Assembly: GCA_000750105.3 (NCBI GenBank)
Contig: JPHH03000007.1
Location: 1 to 64,000, forward strand
Length of the DNA stretch: 64,000 nucleotides
Source of the DNA: Tolypocladium sp. Sup5 PDA-1
Taxonomy: Eukaryota > Ascomycota > Sordariomycetes > Hypocreales > Ophiocordycipitaceae
Direction of reading: 5' to 3'
Part shown: one piece after another, positions 10,722-21,814 of the stretch
Layout: each line of letters begins with the position of its first letter
Numbering within the stretch: the first letter of the stretch is position 1
The notes under the pieces: model-generated
Databases searched by the model: none
Told to the model about the DNA's origin: nothing
Seen by the model: the letters and a program-made list of their open reading frames with translations, nothing else
Translations under genes and position numbers: made by a program

Positions 10722-11101
10722 AATTATAGAAGGGAGTTTTTGTGTTGATAGTTGTTACTACGAATTATACCCAGTCACGGATGTTTGTCACAGACGGCCA
10801 GAAGATGTCTTTGCACGGCCTGTGAGCACGCAGCTTCAGATATCCCATGTAAATGCCAAGGTGTAAAGACAAAGGTGAATTAAGTAGGAACGCAGAGCCT
10901 GGAACATGAGAAATTTATCACGCTTGTGGAATCGGTACGAAGCCATGTTGGCATTCGACTGTGGAGCAGTGACTGCTGTCGTCGCCCGCTCCACCAAATT
11001 GTCTCTTACGAGTACACATCGACTTCAACGCTTCCGCCACGACCTCCATCCAACATTACCTCAAACACCACCAACCGACATCATTGCTCTCATCTCCAGC
11101 A
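10722..11101. other. intergenic, SIL1 3' UTR and promoter of the MYND/SET gene
   Basis: A 380-bp tandem spacer. The part just before 11102 is rich in CA/CT and contains CATCATTGCTCTCATC-type pyrimidine text typical of fungal 5' UTRs. No gene or RNA seen. Confidence 0.6.
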
Positions 11102-12858
11102 ATGCCGTCGTCGTCGCCACCGACACCGCCCACCTTGCAAATCCGCCCCCATGCCACCAAAGGCCGCGCCCTGCACGCAACGCAGCGCTTCCCCCCCGGC
11201 GCAACCATCCACGCCTTCACGCACCCAACCCTCCTCCTCCCCTCGCGGACGCACCTCGCCCTCGTCTGCAGCCACTGCCTGCGGCCGGGCGACCCCCGCG
11301 CGTGCTCCCGCTGCCGCGCCGCCTACTACTGCGACGCCGCGTGCCAGGGGGCCGCCTGGCGCGCCGGCCACGCGCGCGAGTGCAAGCCCTTGCAGCAGCG
11401 CCGGCTGGGGGACCGGCCTGGCGCGGAGCTGCCCACGCCGGTGCGCGCGCTGCTGCAGGCGCTGCTGGTGAGCGAGGTTGGGGGTGCGGTGGGTGCGTTG
11501 GAGGGCCATGTGCGGCGGCGCAGGGGGGATGGGGGCGCGGCGTGGAGGGACCTGGAGATGATGGGCATGGCGGGCTGTGCGTTTGCGGGGATGACGGCGG
11601 GCGAGCATGAAGTGAGGAGGGCGGTTGAGCTGCTGTGCAAGGTACGTGATGTGATGACGAAGTGTTGTTAATACGAGATCGCAAAGCTCATGTGAGGGAA
11701 ACAGATTCAGACAAACGCCTTTCACAGATACGACGCCGACTTGGGACAAGTCGGCATCTTCCTCGAGCCGACGCTCGCCATGGCGAACCACTCCTGCGTT
11801 CCCAACGCCATGGTTCAGTTCATTGGACGGACAGCGGTCCTGCGGGCTGAGAGGCCGATTGAAGCGGGCGAGGAGATTGAGATTTCATACACAGGTTGGC
11901 GCACAACACCTTCAATATCGACTTTCGAATTGTCTGCTAACCAAAGTTTGTAGACTACACGTATCCCCTGGCCAAGAGAAAGGAGGCCCTCTCGCCTTAC
12001 TGCTTCGAGTGCAGCTGTCCCCGCTGCAAAGACAACCTCAACGTCTATCAAGTCTGCGCTGCCTCTCGCGGCATCACTCCCCCTGGGCTCAGTCTGCTAC
12101 CAGGAGCTTCAAAGGCCCAGGACCACCCGGCCGTCAACGATCCCGCGAGGCAAGCTCTAGCAAAGGCCAGCGGCGAATCTGCCACCAGGTCGACAGAAGC
12201 TCGCGCATCGCCGGAATCACTTCCTGAGCGCCGCAACATGTTGCTTGCGCAGTACCGCAACTGCAAAGGCTTGATTTCGGGGGAGCTGTGGGCCGTGACC
12301 CCTGTACCCCAAGTCCTGACCGAGATTTCGATATTCTACGCCGAGGAGGGCAACTTCCCCTTTGCGTTGGCGATGGCATGCTTCGTAGCAACGAAATGCG
12401 ATCCGTATCGATACACGGCACCCTTCCATCCCGTCCGGGCCAAGAACATCTTCATGATCGCCAAGCTCCTTGCCAACACCGCCGAAGGAACAGCTGGGTT
12501 GAGCAACTCTGTCAAGTCCGTGGCGGCCAAGGCCAACTTGGACCAAAAAGCCCAAGAGGCACTCCAAGACATCGACCAGGTGTCGCTGTGTCAGATGCTG
12601 CTGGCCATGGTCCTGCGATCGGCTCCCGTCGGCTACGCCGCAGAGTGGGAGCTCGGAGTTGCGGCGCGAGAGATGCTGCGAGACATTGAGCAGCTACCGG
12701 GCAGAGACAAGGAACTCTCCCTCATCAAGTCCTGGATGCATGACCCAGCGAGCGACCAGTCCAAATCATTCTTCGATTATGCTGTCGTTAAGCAGGTGGA
12801 TGCCCTCGCCGCCTTGGGACGAGCGGTGCTGAAGATGGACTTTGACGCCGGCGCATGA
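11102..12858 (+). CDS. MYND zinc finger / SET domain protein (SMYD-like lysine methyltransferase)
   Basis: Three exons, 11102-11641, 11705-11894 and 11954-12858, encode 544 residues (introns 63 and 59 nt). A MYND zinc cluster is inserted near the N-terminus, with ligands visible as C56, C59, C68, C71, C77, C81, H90 and C94. The split SET domain follows: the core words MANHSCVPNAMVQF and EIEISYTDYTYPLAKRK in exons 2 and 3, and the post-SET cysteines in CFECSCPRC. This order (SET-N, MYND, SET-C, post-SET, helical tail) is that of SMYD proteins, which transfer methyl groups from S-adenosylmethionine to lysines of histones or other proteins. The target is not predictable. The C-terminal 350 residues are helical and TPR-like. 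The stop lies only 63 bp from that of the converging Mis18-like gene. Confidence 0.9.
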
Positions 12859-12921
12859 CGAGCAACACAGATGAAGTTGACGTGCAATATCGGCCATGAC
12901 TAAACAAGTGCTTTGCGAAAC

Positions 12922-14584
12922 TCAACCTCCAGCTTTCCAGCTTCGCTTTGTGGTATTCCTAGCACCTGCGCCGCTGGCCCTGGTCCGCCTAGAGGTCGCT
13001 GGCGCAGCAACACCATTGGTACCGGGAGAAGAGCGATACGGGTCGCTGGAGCGAGCATAACTCGCCGACAGCCCGCTGCCAAACTCTGACGATGACAGGG
13101 CCACGCGTTTAGGCGGTGTCGTGTCAAAATTCTGGGCGTCGTCTCTGCCGGCAGGAGTGCGCTTTTTGCGCATGTTGCCCTCGTAATATGGCTGGGTATT
13201 TTCGTCGTTCTGAGGACTAATGTCGCCGTTGATGGTTGCGCAGCCCCTGTTTGGAGTCGCGGCAGACATGCTGGCGCGAGCTTCGAGGCGTTGAACACGG
13301 GTCCTGAACAACTCAAACTCCATCTGCAGCGATTCGACTTGGCTTGCGCGGTTGCCGATCTTGGAAATGCTGCTGGAGAGGATATCTAGCTCGTGAGAGG
13401 AGAACGAGGAGTGTTCGGATGGTTGGGGCTGAGCCCGCTCCCGGGCCAGCTCTGCCCTCAGCTGCTTGATTTCTCGCCTGAGAGTCGACACTTCGGAAGC
13501 GTACTCTTTAGACACAGCCACGCTCTCGTGAGCAATCTGCTTCGTTTCGTCCGCTTCGTTCTTGAGCCGCGCCGTTTCGTCCCTTGCCTCGTGAAGCTCG
13601 TGCTGCGTTGCGGCCAGTTGGTCTCGTAGATCCGCCATCTCAGACTTGGACTTGTTGAGGGCTTGCCGCAGCTCCGTTACGACCCTATCCGTAGTTTGGA
13701 GCTGCTGGTCCAGCCGCGAGACGACCGAGTTGTTCTCGCAGTCCCACCTCACGTCCGTAACCTCCGACTTCAGGGACCTGAGGTCGTCCCGGTGCCCGTC
13801 GCCGTCCTTGCGCACACTGTCGATGGAGTCGCTCAGCTGCTTCATCTGTCGCTCCACGCGGGCGATGGCGGTCTCAAAGTTGGACACGACCTGCATGCCC
13901 GTGGAGCCAATGCGGTGGATGTCTACTCGCTGTGCGTCAAGGTCGGCCTGCAGCTGCATGAGGTCGAGGTTGTCGACGCTGGGGCCGTCCTGAGGCGTGC
14001 CACTGTCGGCGTTGGAGAAGTTCATGAAGGGCTTTTCCTGGGCAGGCGACGTATCGGCGTGTCCATTCGTCGAAGGAGAGTCGTTTCTTAGCTTGAGAAC
14101 TCGTTTAATCTTGGGCTCGGCTCTGCGCCGCAGGTCCGAAGAGGACTTTAACGATATTGACGTGATGCGAAAGATGATCTGGCCACTGCACAAGTCAGAG
14201 GTGCCCATGGTAAACGCCGCTGTCCTAGGTATCTCACTCATTGAAGACGTGGTTCATGGGGGTTTTCAGGCACTTTTGGCCCAGGCTGGTATGGCATTTT
14301 GCGCACTCGGCGTCTTGGAGCTGGCTATCGCGAGTATATACACATCAGCTGACAGTTCATGAATGGCGGCGCAGTGACGTGAAGAAGCAGCTTGCGTACC
14401 ATCCGCCAACCAAAGTATCGGCGTCGCCCTGGCGAATGGAGCCAGACGTTGATACTCGGAACTGTTCATCGTCCTCCGCATGCGTCGTTGGAGTGAGGTA
14501 CTTCTTGCCAATCTGGATCCAGAGGTTGACGAGTCTGCCCAGCTTGGCGTCACAGCTGGCGCACTTGCAGGTGACGAGATCCAT
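12922..14584 (-). CDS. Mis18/Yippee-type zinc-domain protein with long coiled coil (candidate centromere factor)
   Basis: Three exons, 14584-14400, 14324-14238 and 14185-12922, encode 511 residues (introns 75 and 52 nt). Exon 1 has CKCASC with C8/C11 followed by AKLGR. Exon 2 has ECAKC with C69/C72 followed by HTSLGQK. Exon 3 starts with a GQIIFRITSI strand. Two CxxC pairs, the second followed by a xxLG word, and a closing beta strand form the Yippee/Mis18 zinc fold. Mis18 proteins load the centromeric histone CENP-A. Behind it comes a coiled coil of about 200 residues (roughly 150-345, heptads of Leu, Glu, Arg and Gln), then a basic, Ser/Thr-rich tail (KKRTPAGRDD, SRRTRASGAGAR) that looks nuclear. 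Fission yeast Mis18 is much shorter, so the coiled-coil extension is notable. The zinc domain is visible only after splicing. Confidence 0.72.
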
Positions 14585-15145
14585 GGTGATGAGACTGGAG
14601 AGCAACGTTCAGCTCTCGCACGGCCCCTTGCAGCGAGGCTCAGCACTCCGGGTGGGAGATCAAAGCTTCAGCTTATATCTGGGGTGCTTCAATTGGATGA
14701 GGGGCCATCGATAGGCAGTTGGCAGCAAGAAACGAGCTGATTTCAGCAGCAGCGATATCGTCGCGTCTCGGCCAAAAGATGAGGCGCGTAAAATGGTCGC
14801 GATCCCTGGGAAGGGTCCAGGGTGAGCGCCGAGGTGATTGGCCAGGCTCGGGCGCATCTGCCCCGCCTGCCAGGGACCGTCGGCCCGGTGGTGTGTGATT
14901 ACTCCGTACGAAGTACCAAGGTATGTATGTACCTACCCACCTTCTTATCTTATCGCCCGGGGCAGCTCGCCGGGGGCCTTTTTTCTTGTTGACTTCTCGT
15001 CTGTTCACCGCGCCCGCAACGCTCGTGGCCAACAAACACCATCCGCAACCAGGCGACGACCACTCTGCCCGCGTCGGTCGGCTGAATCCACCACAGGCAT
15101 CGCAGTCCTTGATCCGAAAGCTGCTGTCTCCACCAGTCTCGCGCT
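14585..15145. other. divergent promoter of the Mis18-like gene and REX1
   Basis: A 561-bp spacer from which the two neighbours are transcribed in opposite directions. It carries the TACTCCGTAC word at 14900-14909, directly followed by a GTACGAAGTAC partner, then TATGTATGTACCTACC. No gene in it. Confidence 0.65.
14900..14909 (+). repeat. TACTCCGTAC intergenic 10-mer
   Basis: One of six copies of this 10-mer noticed in the window, all outside genes. Here it overlaps an inverted GTACGAAGTA word, giving a compact imperfect palindrome in the shared promoter. Confidence 0.6.
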
Positions 15146-17314
15146 ATGGTCGCGAACTTCAGACAGAAACTGCAGCGCGCCAAGCAACTCGCCTGCAGCT
15201 TCCTCGGCGTTTCCTCTGCTCCAGAGACGGCTGGACTGGACGCCGCAGGGCCCTCACAAACCGCCCAAGCCGACGCCGCCATGAAGAGAGTCGCGCCAAA
15301 CGACGCCGACGCCGACGCCGACTCGCATCGGAGCGAGGGCAGCCTTAAGCGGCCCACCCCCCACGATGAAGACGACGGCGGCGGCGAGTGGCAGACCGTG
15401 ACGCGCCCCAGCAAGAAGCCCAAGAAGGTGCCGCGCCCTGGCAAGAGCTATCCGGCCCTCACCTTCTCCCCCAACGCCCGTGTTCACTCCAAGGTCAACC
15501 TCAACCAACTCCGCGATCTCGTCATGTACATCTTCGCCGACGGCACTGGCCCCCAGTGGATCAACGTCTCCCACCGACCGCACTTCCGAAAGATTGTCGC
15601 CATCATGGTGCCGGGGCTCGAGGAAGCCATGTTCAAGGCAAATGTCAACTACCTGACCTACAATGACGCCGCGGCACGAGACGAGCGTCAAACGCTGACG
15701 GCCCCAGACGACGACTGTCCGCGAAAGCTCAAGAAGGAAGACCTGCCAGAGGCTCTGCAGCCATTCGCCGACATGTTTCCTCATCTGTGGCCCATTCGGA
15801 CGCCTGGCGACGAGAAGCATGCCAAGATGCACTCTCCCATGGCTGCATTCCTCACCGCGCCGCTTCCTAAGGAGAAGACGTCGCAGAAGGGCGGCGTCAA
15901 GCCAGCGGCCGAGCCCCACGGATGGAAGAACGAGAGAACACGAATCACCGAGTTTCTTGCTTCTGCCGAGGAACTTGCCGAGAATGGCTTCGTCGTCCAT
16001 CCCGCTCTCCTCCCAGAAGGAGCGCGAGAGAAGTTTGTCGCCCCCGAGGGCTGGGTCATGACAAACGTCGACAAGCTGGAGGACGGCGACGTCCCCGAGA
16101 GCGAGATCCAGGATGGCAGCGTGACAGCTGGCCGAGAGATCCTGGGCTTGGATTGCGAGATGTGCATGACTGGCGAAAAAGAGTTCTCCCTGACGCGCAT
16201 CACTATCCTGGATTGGCACGGGAAAGCCCTCATTGACGAGTTCGTCAAGCCTGACAAGCCCATCATTGACTACGTTACCAAATACTCGGGCATCACTGAG
16301 GCGATGCTCAAGGATGTCAAGACCACGCTGCGCGACGTCCAGCAGAAACTGCTAAAGATCCTACACCCACGAACGATTCTCGTCGGCCACTCCCTCGAGT
16401 CCGACACCAAGGCAATGCAGCTGTCGCACCCTTTCATCGTCGATACGTCCCTTCTGTACCCCCATCCCCGAGGACCCCCTTTGAAGTCCTCCCTCAAGTT
16501 TTTGGCTTCGAAATATCTAGTGCGCACCATCCAGAATAACGACACTGCCGGTCACGACAGCATTGAGGACGCTAAGACCTGTCTCGATCTTGTTAAGCAG
16601 AAGTGCGAGAAGGGGAAACTATGGGGTACCTCTGATTCCAACGGAGAGAATCTGTTTCGCCGACTCGCAAGAGCGGGCACGACGTACAAGGCCCAGGGAG
16701 GCGATGCTGCCCTGGGCGGCATTGAAGCTGGCAAGACCAGCGCCGCCGTGGACTGGGGAATGCCATCCAAGGGTATGGGCGCGGGAGCTACGTACCAGCT
16801 TGGATGCAAGTCGGACGAGGAGGTCGCGACTAACATCATTCGTGCCGTCCAGGGCGACGCGGACGGCAAGGAGATTCCTGGCGGAGGAGTAGACTTTGTC
16901 TGGGCTCGCATGCGCGAGCTGGAAACCCTCCAGGGATGGTGGAACAACAACCGCGCCGAGAACCCCAACAGCGACGGCGGCCCGCCCAACCAGGACGCCG
17001 CCGAGAAGGAGCTCACTTCCGACGACTCTGGGGCCTCACCTTTGCAGAAGGCCCTCGTCAAGCTCTCGGAGCACCTCACCCGCATCCACGAGGCCCTGCC
17101 CCCTTGCACGGGCTTCATCGTCTTTAGCGGCTCCGGCGACCCCCGCGAGATGGCCCGCCTGCAGCAGATGCAGAACAGGTGGCGCAAGGAGTACAACACG
17201 CCTGGCAAGAAGTGGGATGACTTGAGCGTTCAGTGGACGGACAGGGAGCACCAGCTACTGCGGCAGGCGGTCCAGAAGGCCCGGTCCGGTATTGGTTTCC
17301 TCACCGTCAAATAA
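15146..17314 (+). CDS. REX1: RNA exonuclease REX1/RNH70 (DEDDh family)
   Basis: One exon of 722 residues. The DEDDh exonuclease core has D336 and E338 in LGLDCEMC, D420 in ILVGHSLESD, and H470 and D475 in GHDSIEDAKTCLDL; all five catalytic residues are present. The conserved C-terminal block with FIVFSGSGDPREMARLQ is typical of Rnh70/Rex1 rather than Rex2, Rex3 or Rex4. Yeast Rex1 trims the 3' ends of 5S rRNA and tRNA precursors in the nucleus. The N-terminal 100 residues are charged and contain basic runs (KKPKKVPRPGK) suitable for nuclear import. An inner Met (at 15278) is an alternative start, but the first ATG opens a plausible N-terminus. Right after the stop is an AAG-rich tract (about 17312-17341). 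Confidence 0.9.
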   Translation: MVANFRQKLQRAKQLACSFLGVSSAPETAGLDAAGPSQTAQADAAMKRVAPNDADADADSHRSEGSLKRPTPHDEDDGGGEWQTVTRPSKKPKKVPRPGKSYPALTFSPNARVHSKVNLNQLRDLVMYIFADGTGPQWINVSHRPHFRKIVAIMVPGLEEAMFKANVNYLTYNDAAARDERQTLTAPDDDCPRKLKKEDLPEALQPFADMFPHLWPIRTPGDEKHAKMHSPMAAFLTAPLPKEKTSQKGGVKPAAEPHGWKNERTRITEFLASAEELAENGFVVHPALLPEGAREKFVAPEGWVMTNVDKLEDGDVPESEIQDGSVTAGREILGLDCEMCMTGEKEFSLTRITILDWHGKALIDEFVKPDKPIIDYVTKYSGITEAMLKDVKTTLRDVQQKLLKILHPRTILVGHSLESDTKAMQLSHPFIVDTSLLYPHPRGPPLKSSLKFLASKYLVRTIQNNDTAGHDSIEDAKTCLDLVKQKCEKGKLWGTSDSNGENLFRRLARAGTTYKAQGGDAALGGIEAGKTSAAVDWGMPSKGMGAGATYQLGCKSDEEVATNIIRAVQGDADGKEIPGGGVDFVWARMRELETLQGWWNNNRAENPNSDGGPPNQDAAEKELTSDDSGASPLQKALVKLSEHLTRIHEALPPCTGFIVFSGSGDPREMARLQQMQNRWRKEYNTPGKKWDDLSVQWTDREHQLLRQAVQKARSGIGFLTVK

Positions 17315-18161
17315 GAAGAAGGAGAAGAAGAAGAAGAGGATCTTGGTTGGCTTGGAGATGGGATGGAGAGTTGTGAGGTTTGAGATAGGTAAGGTTTGAG
17401 ATGGGGGGCGTGCCGATGTACCGAATACTCGGGCAAGCTTGCTCAATACCTGCCTACGATGTAGATACCACCATGTCCATATATCTGGATGAGTAATGAA
17501 TGAATCTTGTAAAAACAAATTACAAGGTCGTATCATTAGTGACGCTGTGTGCGTAGCTGGCATCAATCCGCTAAGTAAACTAGACCCGGCAGTGCCTCTG
17601 TGCTTGTGTGTGTGTCAATTATTCCATCTTTTCCAGCTATCCCAGCCAGCCCGCTGTATGTAACATATACATAACCCTCTCGGGTTCCCAAAAGACCACC
17701 ACCGCCGATTTCCCATCCAGAACTCGTCCTTTCCAAGACGGGGGGAGCACGCCCAAAGCCGACTGTATCATTTTGTACGCCCAGCCACAGGGGACACAGT
17801 CTGAGAGACAACAAGATAAGAAAATGTAGGTAACCTGGAAAAAGCAACGCCCCGCCCGATTCATCAGAGAATTCCATTCCCAAGGAGGGTGCTGATGTGG
17901 TAAATGTGCCCATGACGCCGGCAAACGGAAATCTGCTGATGGTGAAGCCTCAAGGACTTAGTGCGTGTTGTGTTTTGTGCCAGCGTATGTTCGGCACTGA
18001 ATCTATACAAGGTGTACGTGGCAAAACTCGGATAAGAAAGTGCCGTGAATCGTCATGTTGTTACAGATGAAAGGCGGTCAAGTGTTGGCCGGGCATCGCC
18101 TTGATCTCCAGTTCGGACAAGCGTCTCTGTAGCGCGCGGCAGAGTCCCCTCAGCGATCTGT
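17315..18161. other. convergent 3' region between REX1 and the TRP-like gene
   Basis: About 850 bp between two stop codons. It starts with an AAG/GAA repeat tract, then GAT/GGTTTGAGAT repeats around 17350-17405, and becomes more AT-rich near 17490-17540. No supported gene; it probably holds the two 3' UTRs. Confidence 0.6.
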
Positions 18162-21100
18162 TCATGTTCGCTTCCTCGCCGAATTGTCATCTACAAGCTC
18201 CGCTGAGCTTCCCAGCAAGTCGGCTGGCGGGTGTTCAGGGTCGATTCGACTGATCCCATGCTGCGGAACCATGCCGTAACTAGCTGGCCGCTCGTCTCGT
18301 CTGCCCTGGAGGTCAATGTCGGTGAAATCGCCGGGAAAGTCCATGGATGACTTGGACGACAATCGCTTCTGAGACCCTGTGCGCTCGAAAGGTAGGGTGG
18401 AGGACGCCGACAAATTCAGTCGATGCCCACGGGTAGAGCCGCCATCCTGGGTGCCTTGATCTGAGTGTGAGGCAGACTCCACCAGGCTGAGCGATGGCAG
18501 GTGGCGGGGATCTATCGAGTCCGAGTGCCTCTTAGAACTCTTTCGGGGAATAGCCGGAAGGCCAAGGTCATCTTCTAGTGGGCTGACCCGTCCTGCATCC
18601 ATCGTAGGCGGCCTGCCTGACCTTGGTCGTTCTTCATCCGGACTAACCGGCTCATCTGGGTCAGGCCGCGGATCTCCGCAGTCCGTCAGCAGATCGTCCG
18701 GTCGACGCTTGGGGGGCCGCTTTGCCTGCGGCTCGTCGTCATCCGAATCGATCGGTCCATTCCTCAGGACGCCCATGGCGACAGGGATGCCCTCCGGCGG
18801 CGTCTCGTCACCGAATCCGCCGTTTCGCACCATGGCGGGCGGCATCCTTGAGCTTCTCACGACCTCGAAGCCCTTGCTCTTCTCTTTCGTCTTGCCGCTG
18901 AACATATTCCGGAACCATCCCGTCGCAGTGGCCACAGGGCCAGTGGGATCGGCCGGCCCGGTCCCAAGCTTCCGGCCTAGTCCTTCAGAATTCAAGGCCG
19001 GCCCTCGGACGCCATAGTAGAAATCCACCTCTCGAGTCGAATAGTCGGGACGGTTCGCGGGGAGATTCATAGTCGAGTTCTGGGCATTCGCAGCGTTGGG
19101 GGGATTCGGGGGTGCTGGAGTCGCACCTCGAGATATCTCTTCGCCAGTCTCGGTTGCTTCGCCAGACATCCCAGAAGCTTGGACGGCTTGTTTCGGATCA
19201 AGTGATACTGGCGGCATGTCTGAATACATGGATTCCCTCAGGGTATCGCGCCGGCGGCGGGGTGGTCGATAATAAGGGTCGGACGCCTCCATGCCGACGG
19301 GAATCGCCTGTCGTGCCAAGGTAGGGGACGCAACAAACGAAAACGTGCTCGTTTCGCCTGGCGTTCCAGGCAGGTATGAACTGGCATTGTCCATGTTGCG
19401 GTGAGCGCCCGAGTACACGTCGATGCTGTCGAGTGCCGAGCTGCTCCTGTGTCGGTGGTGGCCGGCCATGCCCCCGAGGCTGGCAGCCGATCCCGAGCGG
19501 ACCCTACCGCTCGGCATCACGTACCCAGCCCTGCTCCCGTCCTCCATATCCAACATGGCCGCAGTCGACAGCTGGCTGGCCCGAGACGGTCCCGCACGGT
19601 GCGTTTCTCGCCGAGACAGCTGCCGCATTCCAAAAATCTTGGACAGCCCACCTCGTGTCAGCCCACTCCTGTTATCCCCACCAGCTCCAAGCATCCGCGC
19701 CACCACCTCGACGAGGGTTTGCAGCGCGCTCAAGAAGAGGCCAAAGATCAACACTCCGCCGTGGATGAGCAAAATCGCATATCCAATCCACCCCTTTGGC
19801 CCCTCAGTGACGCCGAGACTCGGGACAAAGGCGACCATCAGCATAATCGTTATGGCTCGCAGGCAGGAGAAGAGCGTGTGGTAGGCATTCATCGACGTGG
19901 GTGAGTGGAAGGGGCGGAAGGCGTGCAGGGTGAAGACCTGGATGACCTCGCAAATGGCGAGCAGCACAACCTGCGCAATTCCGCTTGGCTGAACAGCTCC
20001 AATGGCGATGCCGCGGAGAAAGTTGAGCATAACGGGGATCAGGGCAAAAGCAGCCACCTCATCCGAGTATGTGTTGTAGAGGGGACCGTATCGAAGGACG
20101 GTGGGTAAATCGTCGAATAGCACAGACTTCGGTCGCGTCCTGATGATGAGGAAAAGGATCCAACCTGTAAAGCCCATGAGCACCACCAAGGTCAGGACAG
20201 CCAAGGCGACCGTGTATGCTGGAGAGCTGCCGGCGATCACGAGCTGGAAGGTCGACAGTGCCACAATGGGCATCAGCATGTAATTAAATACTATGCGCAC
20301 CACGTTTCCAACGCTGAACGGGATGTTCTTGGCCCGCAGGTCCTCCTCGGAAATCTTGTTGATCTTGCGCCAGAGCCACTGGATGAGGAACCCGATTTGG
20401 ACGAGCACGAAGACTCCGGCGATGATGACGCAGAGCCAGACCATCATGCCGGCCCAGATGTCCGTGCTCTCAGCCATGCCAATGAGCTGCCCCAGCTGGT
20501 GCAGCCCGTATCCGTCTGTGGCGTTGGTCACGTAGATGCCGTCCACTACGCTCTGCCAGGACGGGGCATTGGTGACGAGGCTTTCGTTGAACATGAGCGC
20601 GGACCAGCCCACCTGGCTCACAACAGGCTGGTAGAAGCCGGGGTAGCTCAGCGACAATCCGCCTGTGAGGGCAATAAACTGGATGTACTGTAGGCAGTCG
20701 CCAAAGCCCGGCGTAACCAGTCTCAGGAGGTCGGCATCTCGCCCGTAGTTGGACGTCCAGTGGAAGATGTTGGTGGTGCCCCAGGGGCTGAAGATGCCAG
20801 CGAATACGACGGCAAAGCCGCAGAAAAGGAGCACGAGGAGCGGCAAGAACTTTAGCACCCACGACACGTCCCCTAGGTCTGGTGTTAGCGTAGCCGACAT
20901 GCACCCGATGTTGGTCACCTTGGAGCCGCCGTTGATTATGAGAATAGTCGCAGCAAAGGAAGAGAAGGCATATGAGGAGTAGAAGTCGTGGCTCATGTTG
21001 ACCGAGGGGAAGCCGTAGGGGAATACGCTGCAGAGTCCTCCAGTCAGCATCTCCATCACATGCGAGCCTCAGAAGGACGGGGTGGAAGAGGTGGTGGGTT

Positions 21101-21814
21101 GGGTAAAGCGTACGAATCACGATTGAACTCGGGGGGCAGAGGGCAAGTCCCATTGACCAGGCCGTTCTTGCAAAAGTTCTCCACCTGATGCCACGGCTCA
21201 TACGTGAGGACGTTGACACGACGATACAGTGTCGTTGCGATCGGTTTCCCCGCGTCGGGTTCTGGCATCTCGATGATCTTGCCGTTCGTCTCGTCGGGAT
21301 TCGTCCAATACGGACTGCCAGGAGGGGGCAGGACAGCCCGGTTCTGCGAGCCGGTGACGTTGCCCCATACTATCAGTTGGAGGTTGTGGCTGTCGTTCTT
21401 GGTGTCGAACTTGGCATCGGCGTATAAGGGGACCCATTGCAGCGGGGCGGGTATGCTGGACTGGTATGAGTCGGGCAGGCAGTTGGTGACGTTGATTCGG
21501 ACGGCGGCGGCGGGGGAAGCGGCGAGGAGGATGAGGAGAACGGTGACGAGGGTGATTGCGGGCGCTGGGAGTCGTGCAGAGGATAGGAGATTCCTCCATG
21601 TCCTCCGTCTATGAGGCGTCCGTATCATTGCCTCGCCGTCCCCCTGGGCACCCAGATGATTCAGCCCTGGGCGAGGAGAACCCATGGCCGTTGGAGTCCC
21701 CGACATGTATCCATAGCTCGGCCGCCTCGATGGGTTTGATTGTCGACCATGCCGGCGCGGGTCCTGGCTGCTCTCGCTCCGGCGATGCGGCTCGCCAGCC
21801 CAGCTTAGACGCAT
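18162..21814 (-). CDS. TRP-like membrane protein (fungal ML-like/TRP domain family, Spray/FLC type)
   Basis: Two exons, 21814-21114 and 21027-18162, with an 86-nt intron, encode 1188 residues. The splice rebuilds FNRDS/VFPYGFPSVNMSHDF. A hydrophobic signal segment (about 84-104) precedes a lumenal ML-like domain with several N-glycosylation sites and Cys. About eight to ten membrane spans follow (for example FLPLLVLLFCGFAVVFAGIF and MMVWLCVIIAGVFVLV), then a cytoplasmic tail of nearly 500 residues rich in Ser, Pro and Arg. This is the architecture of fungal TRP-like proteins such as Neurospora Spray and yeast Flc, linked to calcium handling and ER/cell-wall homeostasis. Ion transport by this protein is inferred, not seen. 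An inner Met (residue 63, at 21628) would place the signal peptide at the N-terminus, so the true start is uncertain. Confidence 0.88.

Noticed and set aside
17312..17341. AAG/GAA repeat after REX1 considered as a functional element
   Set aside because: A simple purine tract in a 3' UTR; no sign of more than slippage.
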